Assembly: GCA_031268685.1 (NCBI GenBank)
Contig: JAIRWW010000087.1
Location: forward strand, 1-5,453
Direction of reading: 5' to 3'
Length of the DNA stretch: 5,453 bases
Origin: Azoarcus sp.
GTDB taxonomy: Bacteria > Pseudomonadota > Gammaproteobacteria > Burkholderiales > Rhodocyclaceae
Numbering within the stretch: position 1 is the stretch's first letter; every line of letters starts with the position of its first letter. The notes beneath the pieces are model-generated. The model worked only from the letters and a program-made list of their open reading frames with translations, did not search any database and was not told the origin of the DNA. Below, piece by piece: positions 1 through 5,444 of the stretch. The position numbers and the translations under genes were made by a program.

Positions 1-24
1 CAGGTAGATCGGGAGTTTCACCAT
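1..24 (-). CDS. iscS: IscS cysteine desulfurase, N-terminal fragment (cut by window edge)
   Basis: Only the first eight codons are present, reading MVKLPIYL from the ATG at 22-24 toward position 1. This matches the start of IscS proteins (M-K-L-P-I-Y-L-D-Y-S-A-T-T-P in the family). A purine-rich GAGAGAG stretch lies a little under ten bases upstream of the ATG and can serve as ribosome binding site. IscS is the PLP-dependent enzyme that takes sulfur from L-cysteine as a persulfide and passes it to the scaffold IscU. The gene is third after iscR and a NifS-type desulfurase on the same strand, 64 bases after the latter, so it is probably co-transcribed. The short length limits the evidence, but sequence and context agree. 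Confidence 0.75.
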
Positions 25-88
25 GTCGCTGTCTCTCTCTGTTTTTTTCACTGCATGAGGCAAGGAAGCGTTTTTACACCATTACTCG

Positions 89-1237
89 TCATACCGATAC
101 AGCTACGAGGTTTTTCAGCTCCGAAACGCTGTGCACCAGTACCGCGATGAAGGCCTCAATCTCTCCCCCGCGGGTTTCACGACCCATGCTCATCCGAACC
201 GCGCCGCGCGCCAAGCCGGGTTCCACATTCATCGCGCGCAATACATGCGATGCCCCAGGCCGCGTGCTGGAACAGGCCGAGCCGCTGCCGCAGGCAAAGC
301 CAGCGCGGTCCAGTCTGTCTACGAGCGCGCCGCCGTCGATTCCGGTAAACGCGAAATAAATTGTGTTGGGCAGCCGCGCTACGCCATAGGCGAACACCGT
401 TGCGCCTGCCACTACGAGCCGCGCTTCGCATTCGTCGCGCAAGGCCGAGAGTCGCCGCGCTTCCGCATCCCGCCGCGCCACAGCGCGCTCGGCGGCAAGG
501 CCGAAACCGACCAGCGCGGCTACGTTTTCCGTACCCGCGCGCAGCCCCCTCTCCTGACCGCCACCCGCGATGAGCGGAATTGGTTCCACCCGCTTGTCGA
601 GCAACAGCGCCCCCGCGCCAAGCGGCCCGCCGATTTTGTGCGCCGACAGCGTCGCCGCCGTAAGCCCCAGTGAGTGGAAATCCCAGAGCAGCCTGCCGAA
701 AACCTGCACCGCGTCGCTGTGGAAATATACGCCTGCGGCGCGCGCCTCGCCGGCCAGCGCCGCGATGTTCTGCACCACGCCAGTTTCATTGTTGGCGCTC
801 ATCACCGAGACGATGGCGGGCCGCAGCGCCAGCGCTTCGCGCCAAGCGGTTTCGTCTATCGCGCCCGCGCCCGTCACGCCGATCTCGGAGAATCGCCAGC
901 CCTGCCGCCCGAGTTGGCGCGCCGGTTCCAGCACGCTGGGGTGCTCCACGGCGCTCACAGCGACCGTCCCCGGTTTGCAGGAAGCCGCCACGCCCTTTAT
1001 GAACAGGTTGTTCGCTTCCGAACCGCCACTGGTGAAAATGACTTCGCCCGGCAAGGCTCCGGCAGCGGCGGCCACCCTCTCCCGAGCGGCTTCTATCGCA
1101 GCCCGCGCCCGCCGCCCATGTTCATGCACGCTCGATGCATTGCCAAATCGCTCGCCAAGCCACGGCAGCATGGCTTCGCGCACGACCGGGTCGAGCGGCG
1201 CGCTCGCGTTCCAGTCAAGATAGATGATGTCGGTCAT
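89..1237 (-). CDS. Cysteine desulfurase, NifS/IscS-type (group I), isc operon-associated
   Basis: This 382-residue protein is a fold-type I PLP enzyme that should convert L-cysteine to L-alanine and an enzyme-bound persulfide for Fe-S cluster or other sulfur delivery in the cytoplasm. Visible motifs in order: the N-terminal IYLDWNASAPLDP (5-17, IYLDYSATTPxDP in relatives), TSGGSEANN (69-77), the PLP-stacking His in VEHP (His99), SANNETG (148-154), SDAVQ with Asp175 and Gln178, the Schiff-base lysine in SAHK (Lys201), the GTEN segment (235-238) and the catalytic-loop cysteine in GSACSS (Cys322) before HVLRAM. Length is normal for the family and all key residues are present, so it should be active. 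The ATG is 18 bases after the iscR stop and has AGGGTG as a likely ribosome binding site. It is distinct from the true iscS that follows, so the operon carries two desulfurases. Its substrate partner cannot be told from sequence; no symbol is given because usage varies. Confidence 0.93.
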   Translation of the reverse strand: MTDIIYLDWNASAPLDPVVREAMLPWLGERFGNASSVHEHGRRARAAIEAARERVAAAAGALPGEVIFTSGGSEANNLFIKGVAASCKPGTVAVSAVEHPSVLEPARQLGRQGWRFSEIGVTGAGAIDETAWREALALRPAIVSVMSANNETGVVQNIAALAGEARAAGVYFHSDAVQVFGRLLWDFHSLGLTAATLSAHKIGGPLGAGALLLDKRVEPIPLIAGGGQERGLRAGTENVAALVGFGLAAERAVARRDAEARRLSALRDECEARLVVAGATVFAYGVARLPNTIYFAFTGIDGGALVDRLDRAGFACGSGSACSSTRPGASHVLRAMNVEPGLARGAVRMSMGRETRGGEIEAFIAVLVHSVSELKNLVAVSV

Positions 1238-1255
1238 GCGGACACCCTGTGATGT

Positions 1256-1735
1256 TCAGGACAGGCGATTCTCCACCCGCAGCGCCTTTGCAGGCAAGAC
1301 TTGCCCGGCCACGGCTACGGCTGCGGCGGGGTAAGTTCTTTGTCCGACCAGCGAACCCAGTGTGACCGAGTCGAGATAATCGAACATGCGTTTGTTGAGA
1401 TTGGCCCACAAATCGTGGGTCATGCATTGTGCCGCATTGTTACAGTTCGCCCGCCCGCCGCAGCGGGTAGCGTCGAGAGGTTCATCGACCGCGAGCACGA
1501 CATCGGTCACTGTAATTTCGTCCATGTCGCGGGCCAGCCGATAGCCGCCGCCCGGCCCGCGCACGCTTTTCACGAGGTTGTAGCGCCGCAGGCGGCCGAA
1601 AAGCTGTTCAAGGTAGGAAAGGGAAATATTCTGGCGCTCCGAAATACCGTTCAGCGTCACAGGCCCGCCGCCTTGGCGCGACGCCAGATCGATCATTGCC
1701 GTGACTGCAAAACGTCCCTTGGTTGTAAGTCTCAT
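1256..1735 (-). CDS. iscR: Fe-S cluster-responsive transcriptional regulator IscR (Rrf2 family)
   Basis: A 159-residue Rrf2-family winged-helix regulator that binds a [2Fe-2S] cluster and, in that form, represses its own isc operon. The start MRLTTKGRFAVTAMIDLA is the canonical IscR N-terminus, and the ATG at 1733-1735 has an excellent AAAGGAGG ribosome binding site; the in-frame ATG 13 codons upstream lacks both. The winged-helix region includes ISLSYLEQLFGRLRR (37-51) and VRGPGGGYRLAR (58-69). The cluster ligands fall at Cys92, Cys98, Cys104 and His107, exactly the numbering known for E. coli IscR, so a cluster-binding regulator is expected rather than a cysteine-less paralogue. The C-terminal tail beyond about residue 135 is less conserved. 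It heads the operon, 18 bases before the desulfurase gene. Two IscR-type boxes cover its promoter, indicating autorepression. Confidence 0.96.
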   Translation of the reverse strand: MRLTTKGRFAVTAMIDLASRQGGGPVTLNGISERQNISLSYLEQLFGRLRRYNLVKSVRGPGGGYRLARDMDEITVTDVVLAVDEPLDATRCGGRANCNNAAQCMTHDLWANLNKRMFDYLDSVTLGSLVGQRTYPAAAVAVAGQVLPAKALRVENRLS

Positions 1736-1784
1736 GCCTCCCTCCTTTTGTATTGACACGCGCGAGATGCGCAAGCTTGCGGTT

Positions 1785-1809
1785 ATTGCCGACTAATTTT
1801 GTCAACTAT
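1785..1809. promoter_or_regulatory. IscR type-1 binding site, proximal (covers -10 box)
   Basis: Compared by hand with the E. coli type-1 IscR consensus (ATASYY-GACT-RWWWY-AGTC-RRSTAT), the 25 bases match at 23 positions: ATTGCC, GACT, AATTT, TGTC, AACTAT. The motif is near-palindromic. It covers most of the -10 hexamer and the expected transcription start of iscR, the position where a bound repressor blocks RNA polymerase. Binding is inferred from motif and context. Confidence 0.8.
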
Positions 1810-1832
1810 ATATACCTGTCGGAATTTGTCAA
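1805..1832 (-). promoter_or_regulatory. iscR operon promoter (sigma70-type)
   Basis: On the minus strand TTGACA (1827-1832, a perfect -35) is followed after 16 bases by TATAGT (1805-1810, a -10). Transcription would begin near 1798, leaving a leader of about 60 bases before the iscR ATG. The leader holds a 12-base palindrome CGCAAGCTTGCG at 1770-1781, whose role is not evident. Both hexamers are overlapped by IscR-like boxes, which supports the assignment. Confidence 0.75.
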
Positions 1833-1836
1833 CTTT
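1812..1836. promoter_or_regulatory. IscR type-1-like binding site, distal (covers -35 box)
   Basis: A second box starting 27 bases from the first matches the type-1 consensus at 21 of 25 positions by hand count (ATACCT, GTCG, GAATT, TGTC, AACTTT). It covers the TTGACA -35 hexamer. Part of the match comes from a direct repeat shared by the two boxes (GTTGACAAA read on the minus strand). Tandem IscR sites at an iscR promoter are known in E. coli, which supports function. It is weaker than the proximal site. Confidence 0.65.
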
Positions 1837-1925
1837 TCGCACCAAGCGGCGGATTTTTTCTTGACCGACAACTGGACTGTGCGCTACCGATGTGCCGTGG
1901 CGGATCGTGCGATCTTGCCTGCCGG

Positions 1926-1941
1926 CATGACTTCAGTCATG
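1926..1941. repeat. Perfect inverted repeat upstream of the PilZ gene
   Basis: CATGAC (1926-1931) and GTCATG (1936-1941) are perfect reverse complements around a TTCA spacer. The repeat lies 20 bases before a TACAAT hexamer and about 60 bases before the chosen PilZ start, so it could be a regulator site. Six-base arms can occur by chance, and no known regulator motif is recognised. Confidence 0.35.
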
Positions 1942-1961
1942 GTGAGCAGCCGCGCGGGCGC

Positions 1962-1967
1962 TACAAT
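1962..1967 (+). promoter_or_regulatory. Possible -10 box for the PilZ gene
   Basis: TACAAT preceded by GC is a good -10 hexamer. Seventeen bases upstream there is only a poor -35 (ATGGTG at 1939-1944), so this would be a weak or activator-dependent promoter. It would give a start near 1974 and a leader of about 28 bases before the ATG at 2002, which favours that start over the ATG at 1966 inside the box. Confidence 0.4.
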
Positions 1968-2001
1968 GGGGAACATTGCCAACCCGACGCCAGACAGGAT
2001 C

Positions 2002-2307
2002 ATGGATTACGCTTCCCCACGGGATCGCCGCCTCGACCGTCGCATCCCCCTTGGCTGTTCTGCCTGCATTCGTGTCAACAATGGAAGCGAGATAGCGGCG
2101 GAATGTATTGAGTTGAGCGTGAGCGGCATGACGCTGCACGTTCCTTATGTGCCCGGTGAAGGCGAGGTGATCGAGGTGGTCATCACATCGCCGAACGAGC
2201 GGGTCGCACGCCCGCCGCTGGTGACACACCTGCGCGTGACTCGCTGCCATGCGCTTCCCGACGGACGCTATGAAATCGGCGGAGCTACCGTCCGCGTCGT
2301 CGGCTGA
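2002..2307 (+). CDS. Small PilZ-domain protein (likely c-di-GMP effector)
   Basis: A 101-residue single-domain protein. The N-terminus carries the arginine motif RRLDRR (Arg9, Arg10, Arg13, Arg14), giving two overlapping RxxxR readings. A beta-rich segment follows and then ELSVSG (37-42), which corresponds to the PilZ D/N-x-S-x-x-G motif with Glu in place of Asp/Asn. The rest (EVIEVVITSP, LRVTRC, YEIGGATVRV) fits the PilZ beta barrel. PilZ domains bind cyclic di-GMP and act on motility, polysaccharide or pilus functions; the partner here is unknown. There is no signal peptide or membrane segment. The start is uncertain: in-frame ATGs also exist at 1927, 1939 and 1966, and the reading frame is open from 1753. 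ATG 2002 is chosen because it sits just before the domain and downstream of the TACAAT box, although its AGGA is only two bases away. It is transcribed divergently from iscR. Confidence 0.8.
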   Translation: MDYASPRDRRLDRRIPLGCSACIRVNNGSEIAAECIELSVSGMTLHVPYVPGEGEVIEVVITSPNERVARPPLVTHLRVTRCHALPDGRYEIGGATVRVVG

Positions 2308-2377
2308 TCTGGCGGGAGGGCTAGCGACCTTTCCTTGGCGCCCAGACAGCAACGAAGGTCTGCTGCCTCTTGCACAA

Positions 2378-2400
2378 AAATAGCGCAAATAACGCTATTT
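2378..2400. promoter_or_regulatory. Perfect 8-base inverted repeat, candidate operator of the three-gene cassette
   Basis: AAATAGCG (2378-2385) and CGCTATTT (2393-2400) are perfect reverse complements separated by seven bases (CAAATAA). The right arm overlaps the place where a -35 would lie for the TATAAT at 2415-2420, so a bound repressor would block the promoter. A natural candidate binder is the helix-turn-helix protein of the same operon. The A-rich left flank and short T-run also allow a weak terminator for the PilZ gene, but the stem has only three G/C pairs and the T-run is short, so operator is preferred. Confidence 0.5.
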
Positions 2401-2414
2401 CTGCTTGCCGTGTC

Positions 2415-2420
2415 TATAAT
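2415..2420 (+). promoter_or_regulatory. -10 box of the cassette promoter
   Basis: TATAAT is a perfect sigma70 -10 hexamer, 60 bases before the first cassette ATG. No good -35 lies at 16-18 bases upstream (ACGCTA at 2392-2397 with a 17-base spacer), and that position falls in the inverted repeat at 2378-2400. Expected transcription start is near 2427. Confidence 0.55.
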
Positions 2421-2454
2421 TGTCAACCAAAGTGTAAACAGCTTGGCTGACAAT
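2419..2454. repeat. 12-base imperfect inverted repeat at the cassette transcription start
   Basis: ATTGTCAACCAA (2419-2430) and TTGGCTGACAAT (2443-2454) are reverse complements at 11 of 12 positions around a 12-base spacer. The repeat begins in the end of the -10 box and runs into the predicted leader. It could be a second operator or, as RNA, a 5' hairpin ahead of the GGAG ribosome binding site at 2471-2474. It lacks a T-run and is not an intrinsic terminator. Confidence 0.5.
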
Positions 2455-2480
2455 AGCCCTGCCAGAAACCGGAGCGGACC

Positions 2481-3287
2481 ATGAGTGAAAGAATGTCGAA
2501 CGCGCCCGGTTTCTATGCTCTGGCGCAGGCGCGCTTCAATCCCGTCGCCGCAATGGATAAATATGTCGATCAGATTCAGGATCGCTTACGCCAACAAGGG
2601 TATCCGCTGTACGCGCCCCAGCATATAACGCACTTGGTCATTCCAGGATCTGGTCCGGCAAACCAGGTAACCGGGCCGCAGATTCAGCCGATAGTGCTTT
2701 GGCTGATGACCCGGAGCAACCGGACGGCGGGCTTCATTCTTGCCCCCTCTGCCATCACGTATCACACCACCCACTACCAGACGCATGATGAATTCATTTC
2801 AGAGTTATTGCGCGGCTTGACTGCCGTACATGAAATCGTCAGGCTTGATCATGTTGCCCGGCTGGGGCTTCGCTATCTGGATGCCATCTTGCCACGCCCC
2901 GGCGAAAGCGTGGAGCAATATTTGGCTGGCGGCTTACACGGCATTGAGTTCAATGCGGATCGGCGATATACGATGGCCGAATCTGTATTCACAACCAAGG
3001 AGCATCCTCTTGCGCCGTCGGGAAATCTGATCGTCCGCGTAACCAGGATGACTGCACGCCTGGGGTTTCCTCCGGACATTTCCTCCGGCGGTCTGGTAAT
3101 GCATCCCAGATTTGCAGAGGAGAAAATACCCCGAGATCATGCGATAATCGACACTGATCACTACGCCGAAGGGATTATGCCCGTCGATAGAGACAAGCTA
3201 AACGAACAGCTACGCTCGCTTCATACAGCGATCCAGGCCGTATTTGCTGCGACGACAAGTGATCACGCACGTGCCGCATGGGCTTGA
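2481..3287 (+). CDS. TIGR04255-family protein (function unknown), first gene of cassette
   Basis: A 268-residue soluble protein with no signal peptide or membrane segment. I recognise it as resembling the sporadically distributed TIGR04255 family: an N-terminal strand ALAQARFNPV (13-22), an amphipathic helix DKYVDQIQDRLRQQGYP, a middle region containing LDHVARLGLRYLDAI followed by a PGES turn, and a C-terminal helix LHTAIQAVFAATTSDHARAAW near the end. Length is normal for the family as I recall it. No catalytic motif is evident and the biochemical role of the family is not known to me. The ATG has a good GGAG ribosome binding site six bases upstream. It heads a compact plus-strand operon with a helix-turn-helix protein and an HDCD-motif protein, behind a promoter framed by two inverted repeats. 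The family assignment rests on recall and should be checked by profile search. Confidence 0.8.
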   Translation: MSERMSNAPGFYALAQARFNPVAAMDKYVDQIQDRLRQQGYPLYAPQHITHLVIPGSGPANQVTGPQIQPIVLWLMTRSNRTAGFILAPSAITYHTTHYQTHDEFISELLRGLTAVHEIVRLDHVARLGLRYLDAILPRPGESVEQYLAGGLHGIEFNADRRYTMAESVFTTKEHPLAPSGNLIVRVTRMTARLGFPPDISSGGLVMHPRFAEEKIPRDHAIIDTDHYAEGIMPVDRDKLNEQLRSLHTAIQAVFAATTSDHARAAWA

Positions 3288-3307
3288 AACAACCGGAATC
3301 GAACACC

Positions 3308-3946
3308 ATGGACATTGCAACGACAACTCATGGCCAGAAATATATAGGCATTGTTCTAGCTGATTCCCCCTGTGCCGGCGCAGCAGCTGGCATGTACTTT
3401 CTAGGGATGGATGGCACCGGCAGTATGCTCGATGTCGCTCGTGCCGAAGAGTGGCGCGAAATGCTACGTGCGCGCGTTCCTTACCTTGTCGACATCGACT
3501 CGGCAGACGGCGCTGCCCCACGGCCAGACCTTCGCTCCGCCCCAGAGCACCTTGCAAACATCCGAAAGACATTTAATCCTGCCATTACTGATCTGGCGGT
3601 GGTATTCAATGTTTCCAGGCAAGCCATCTACAAATGGATCAACGGGGAAGCCACGCCCGAGCCTGACAAATTCAAGCGAATATACACACTCGGCCACGCT
3701 GCTGACGCCCTGCGCAACGCGGGAGTAATGCGCGCCTCCGCTATCTGGAAAATGAAAGCATTCGACAGCCAATCACTGATGGAGCTTGCCGCCGCCGATC
3801 AGCTTTTGCCATCGCATATCCAGTTGCTCATCGACGAAGCCCGGAAAATGGACGCTGCATACAAACGCTCCGGATTGGCAAGCTCGAAAGCGAAATCCTC
3901 GGACGAATGGCGCGCCGAGCTTTCCATACCTGGGGCTTTCGAGTGA
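3308..3946 (+). CDS. Protein with central Xre/Cro-like helix-turn-helix domain
   Basis: A 212-residue protein if started at 3308. The recognisable part is a helix-turn-helix around residues 83-137: IRKTFNPAITDLAVVFNVSRQAIYKWINGE in outline, where ITDLAVVFNVSRQAIYKWI is a textbook Xre/lambda-repressor-like unit (SRQAIYKW as recognition helix). The N-terminal 80 residues (with a Gly/Ala-rich stretch GAAAGMYFLGMDG) and the helical C-terminal 75 residues match nothing I can name. It probably binds DNA and may control its own operon through the repeats at 2378-2454. An in-frame ATG at 3278 would add ten residues and overlap the preceding gene by ten bases, but has no ribosome binding site; ATG 3308 has GGAA nine bases upstream, hence the choice. 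The next gene starts 18 bases after the stop. An antitoxin-like or regulatory role is inference only. Confidence 0.85.
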   Translation: MDIATTTHGQKYIGIVLADSPCAGAAAGMYFLGMDGTGSMLDVARAEEWREMLRARVPYLVDIDSADGAAPRPDLRSAPEHLANIRKTFNPAITDLAVVFNVSRQAIYKWINGEATPEPDKFKRIYTLGHAADALRNAGVMRASAIWKMKAFDSQSLMELAAADQLLPSHIQLLIDEARKMDAAYKRSGLASSKAKSSDEWRAELSIPGAFE

Positions 3947-3964
3947 TTTCCCAAGAGATCATGA

Positions 3965-4819
3965 ATGCTGCCGCGTGATACCGGCTGGCAACAAGGCGAT
4001 CTTCTGACGCACGAGGCTGCGGTGCAGTTGCACCTGATCGATGCGGAAGACGAAGGACACCACGCAGTCATCATCACGCATGACTGCGATCTTCGGCATA
4101 AGGACGAAACCTTCGTTGAGATCATCATTGCCGAGGCGCTTGCCAATGACGCCAAGCCGAACGCCCAGTTCACATACGCCAAAAACCCGCGAAGACTTCA
4201 CTTGATCTACGAATGTCCGAAAGGCGAGGCACTGGCCCTTGAGCTTCGGCAAAACGAGCGGCGGAGAGTATCCAAAAAAGATTTTGCCGCGCATGCGAAA
4301 AATAATATTGCCTCTCTTTCAAGCAACGCAAAACGCACATTCAAACAATGGCTTGCAGCACGATACGGGCGGCCGGCCTTTCCGAATGCGTTTGAAATGC
4401 GGTTGCGAAAACGTTCAGGCAAATACACCGTCGAACAAAATATTTCAAAAATCCTGCACCCTGAAGCAGAGTATCTGGTCGGCTTGTTTTTCGATTTGGG
4501 CGAACAGCGGCAGGCAGAAACGGACGAAGGCGAACCTTATGCACTCGCAATATCAGTAGTGTACGATGCCACCGAGGGGAGTACACGAGGACGCGAGTCT
4601 GCCGAACGGGTTGCAAGTCAATTGCAAAAACTTTTTGAAGAAACTTATGGGACTCCCGACAAAGCGACTGAAATCGCACTCGACTCGTGCGAGGCCGTGG
4701 CCGATACCCACATCACGCTCGCCGACCTTCGGCGTGTAGACCAGTGGCGGCTCGAATACATCAGCCTGCGCGATGATGGCCCTAGTGGTTTCCTGCCTGT
4801 TGGAGAGATTCCAGCCTGA
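3965..4819 (+). CDS. Hypothetical protein with HDCD motif, third gene of cassette
   Basis: A 284-residue soluble protein without signal peptide or membrane segment. The N-terminus reads GWQQGDLLTHEAA (7-19), followed by a hydrophobic strand AVIITHDCDL in which His39, Asp40, Cys41 and Asp42 form a compact polar cluster, and then ETFVEIIIAEAL with Glu49 and Glu52. Downstream are AKNPRRLHL (72-80), KQWLAARYGRPAFP (127-140) and a C-terminal WRLEYISLR (261-269). I recall uncharacterised bacterial proteins with the same QGD, HDCD, RRLHL, WLAARY and ISLR pattern but know no assigned function or family name. The His/Asp/Cys group could be a metal or catalytic site; that is speculation. The ATG has AAGAGA just upstream and lies 18 bases after the helix-turn-helix gene, so the two are probably co-transcribed. 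Several segments (for example around 4621-4660) are AT-rich compared with the flanking housekeeping genes. Confidence 0.8.
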   Translation: MLPRDTGWQQGDLLTHEAAVQLHLIDAEDEGHHAVIITHDCDLRHKDETFVEIIIAEALANDAKPNAQFTYAKNPRRLHLIYECPKGEALALELRQNERRRVSKKDFAAHAKNNIASLSSNAKRTFKQWLAARYGRPAFPNAFEMRLRKRSGKYTVEQNISKILHPEAEYLVGLFFDLGEQRQAETDEGEPYALAISVVYDATEGSTRGRESAERVASQLQKLFEETYGTPDKATEIALDSCEAVADTHITLADLRRVDQWRLEYISLRDDGPSGFLPVGEIPA

Positions 4820-4897
4820 GCGCAGCATTCGACAAGACCCACATTTCACAAGCGCATCATCAGACCGGTTTTGCCTTTGCCACGCACGAACCACGCT

Positions 4898-5404
4898 TCA
4901 GCGCGGCGGGCGGCGCAGGATCATCCAGAGCGTGGCAATTATGATGCCTGTGAAGGTGACAAGCGCCCAATTGGCAATCGACAGGCCGAGAAATGTCCAG
5001 TCGACTGCGCTGCAATCGCCCGCGCCGCGAAACAGTTTCGGCAAAAGCTCGGTGAGCGGAAAGCTATCCAGCATGAATTCGAGATCGGGGCCGCATTCCG
5101 AAACTGCGGGCGGATTCAGTTGCAGCCAGCTTTGGCGGACGGCAACGCCTCCACCGGCAAGGGCGGCGAGCGCAACGAGCGCGCCATAAATGCGCGGAAT
5201 ACGATTGTGTATGGCGGCGACAAGCGCGACAAGGCCCACCCCAAGCAGTGCGTAACGCTGCATGACGCACATCGGGCAGGGTTCCAACCCCTTGACTCCT
5301 TGCAGATATAAAACACCGAAGCACAGTTCGGCCGCACACAACACGGACAGCGCCAGAAAATACAAACGGAAAGGCAGGCGCATCAGCAATTGCAGGGACG
5401 GCAT
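4898..5404 (-). CDS. dsbB: Disulfide bond formation protein DsbB
   Basis: A 168-residue inner-membrane protein that reoxidises periplasmic DsbA and passes electrons to quinone. Four hydrophobic segments are visible (about 11-30, 52-66, 72-88 and 142-162). The first periplasmic loop carries the CPMC redox pair (Cys43, Cys46) followed by VMQR, with Arg50 at the place of the conserved quinone-site arginine (Arg48 in E. coli). The second periplasmic loop holds the other redox pair, Cys104 and Cys131, and ends in the conserved-looking WTFLGLSIANW. All four essential cysteines are present and length is normal. The chosen ATG has GAGAAAG about ten bases upstream; an internal ATG seven codons in lacks a comparable site. 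It converges with the three-gene cassette, with 78 bases between the stop codons and no clear terminator between them. Confidence 0.95.
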   Translation of the reverse strand: MPSLQLLMRLPFRLYFLALSVLCAAELCFGVLYLQGVKGLEPCPMCVMQRYALLGVGLVALVAAIHNRIPRIYGALVALAALAGGGVAVRQSWLQLNPPAVSECGPDLEFMLDSFPLTELLPKLFRGAGDCSAVDWTFLGLSIANWALVTFTGIIIATLWMILRRPPR

Positions 5405-5438
5405 GGCAGGTCTTTCTCAAAAAGGAAACCGACTTCGC

Positions 5439-5444
5439 ATTGTA
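5439..5444 (-). promoter_or_regulatory. Probable -10 box of dsbB
   Basis: On the minus strand TACAAT lies 34 bases before the dsbB ATG. It is a good -10 hexamer, flanked by short inverted arms (TTCGC at 5434-5438 and GCGAA at 5446-5450). The -35 would lie beyond the right edge, so the promoter cannot be confirmed. Confidence 0.4.

Noticed and set aside
131..1252. Long plus-strand open frames opposite the cysteine desulfurase gene
   Set aside because: They are rich in Arg, Pro and Ala, show no domain, and lie antisense to a gene with complete family motifs; high GC produces such spurious open frames.
1301..1756. Plus-strand open frame of 151 codons opposite iscR
   Set aside because: It is the antisense of the conserved iscR coding region, lacks any recognisable domain and has no good ribosome binding site.
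2308..2346. Hairpin after the PilZ stop as intrinsic terminator (TCTGG pairing with CCAGA)
   Set aside because: The stem is short with a long loop and is not followed by a T-run.
2406..2430. Possible IscR box at the cassette promoter (TTGTCAACC resembles the iscR boxes)
   Set aside because: Only about 17 of 25 positions fit the type-1 consensus and the left half is poor; the match comes mainly from degenerate A/T positions.
3961..3978. Five-codon mini-ORF (ATG at 3961) overlapping the start of the third cassette gene
   Set aside because: It is too short to judge; it more likely reflects a chance ATGAATG than a leader peptide.
4820..4897. Search for a terminator or attachment site between the third cassette gene and dsbB
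   Set aside because: No stem-loop with a T-run on either strand and no repeat matching the other cassette edge could be found by eye.
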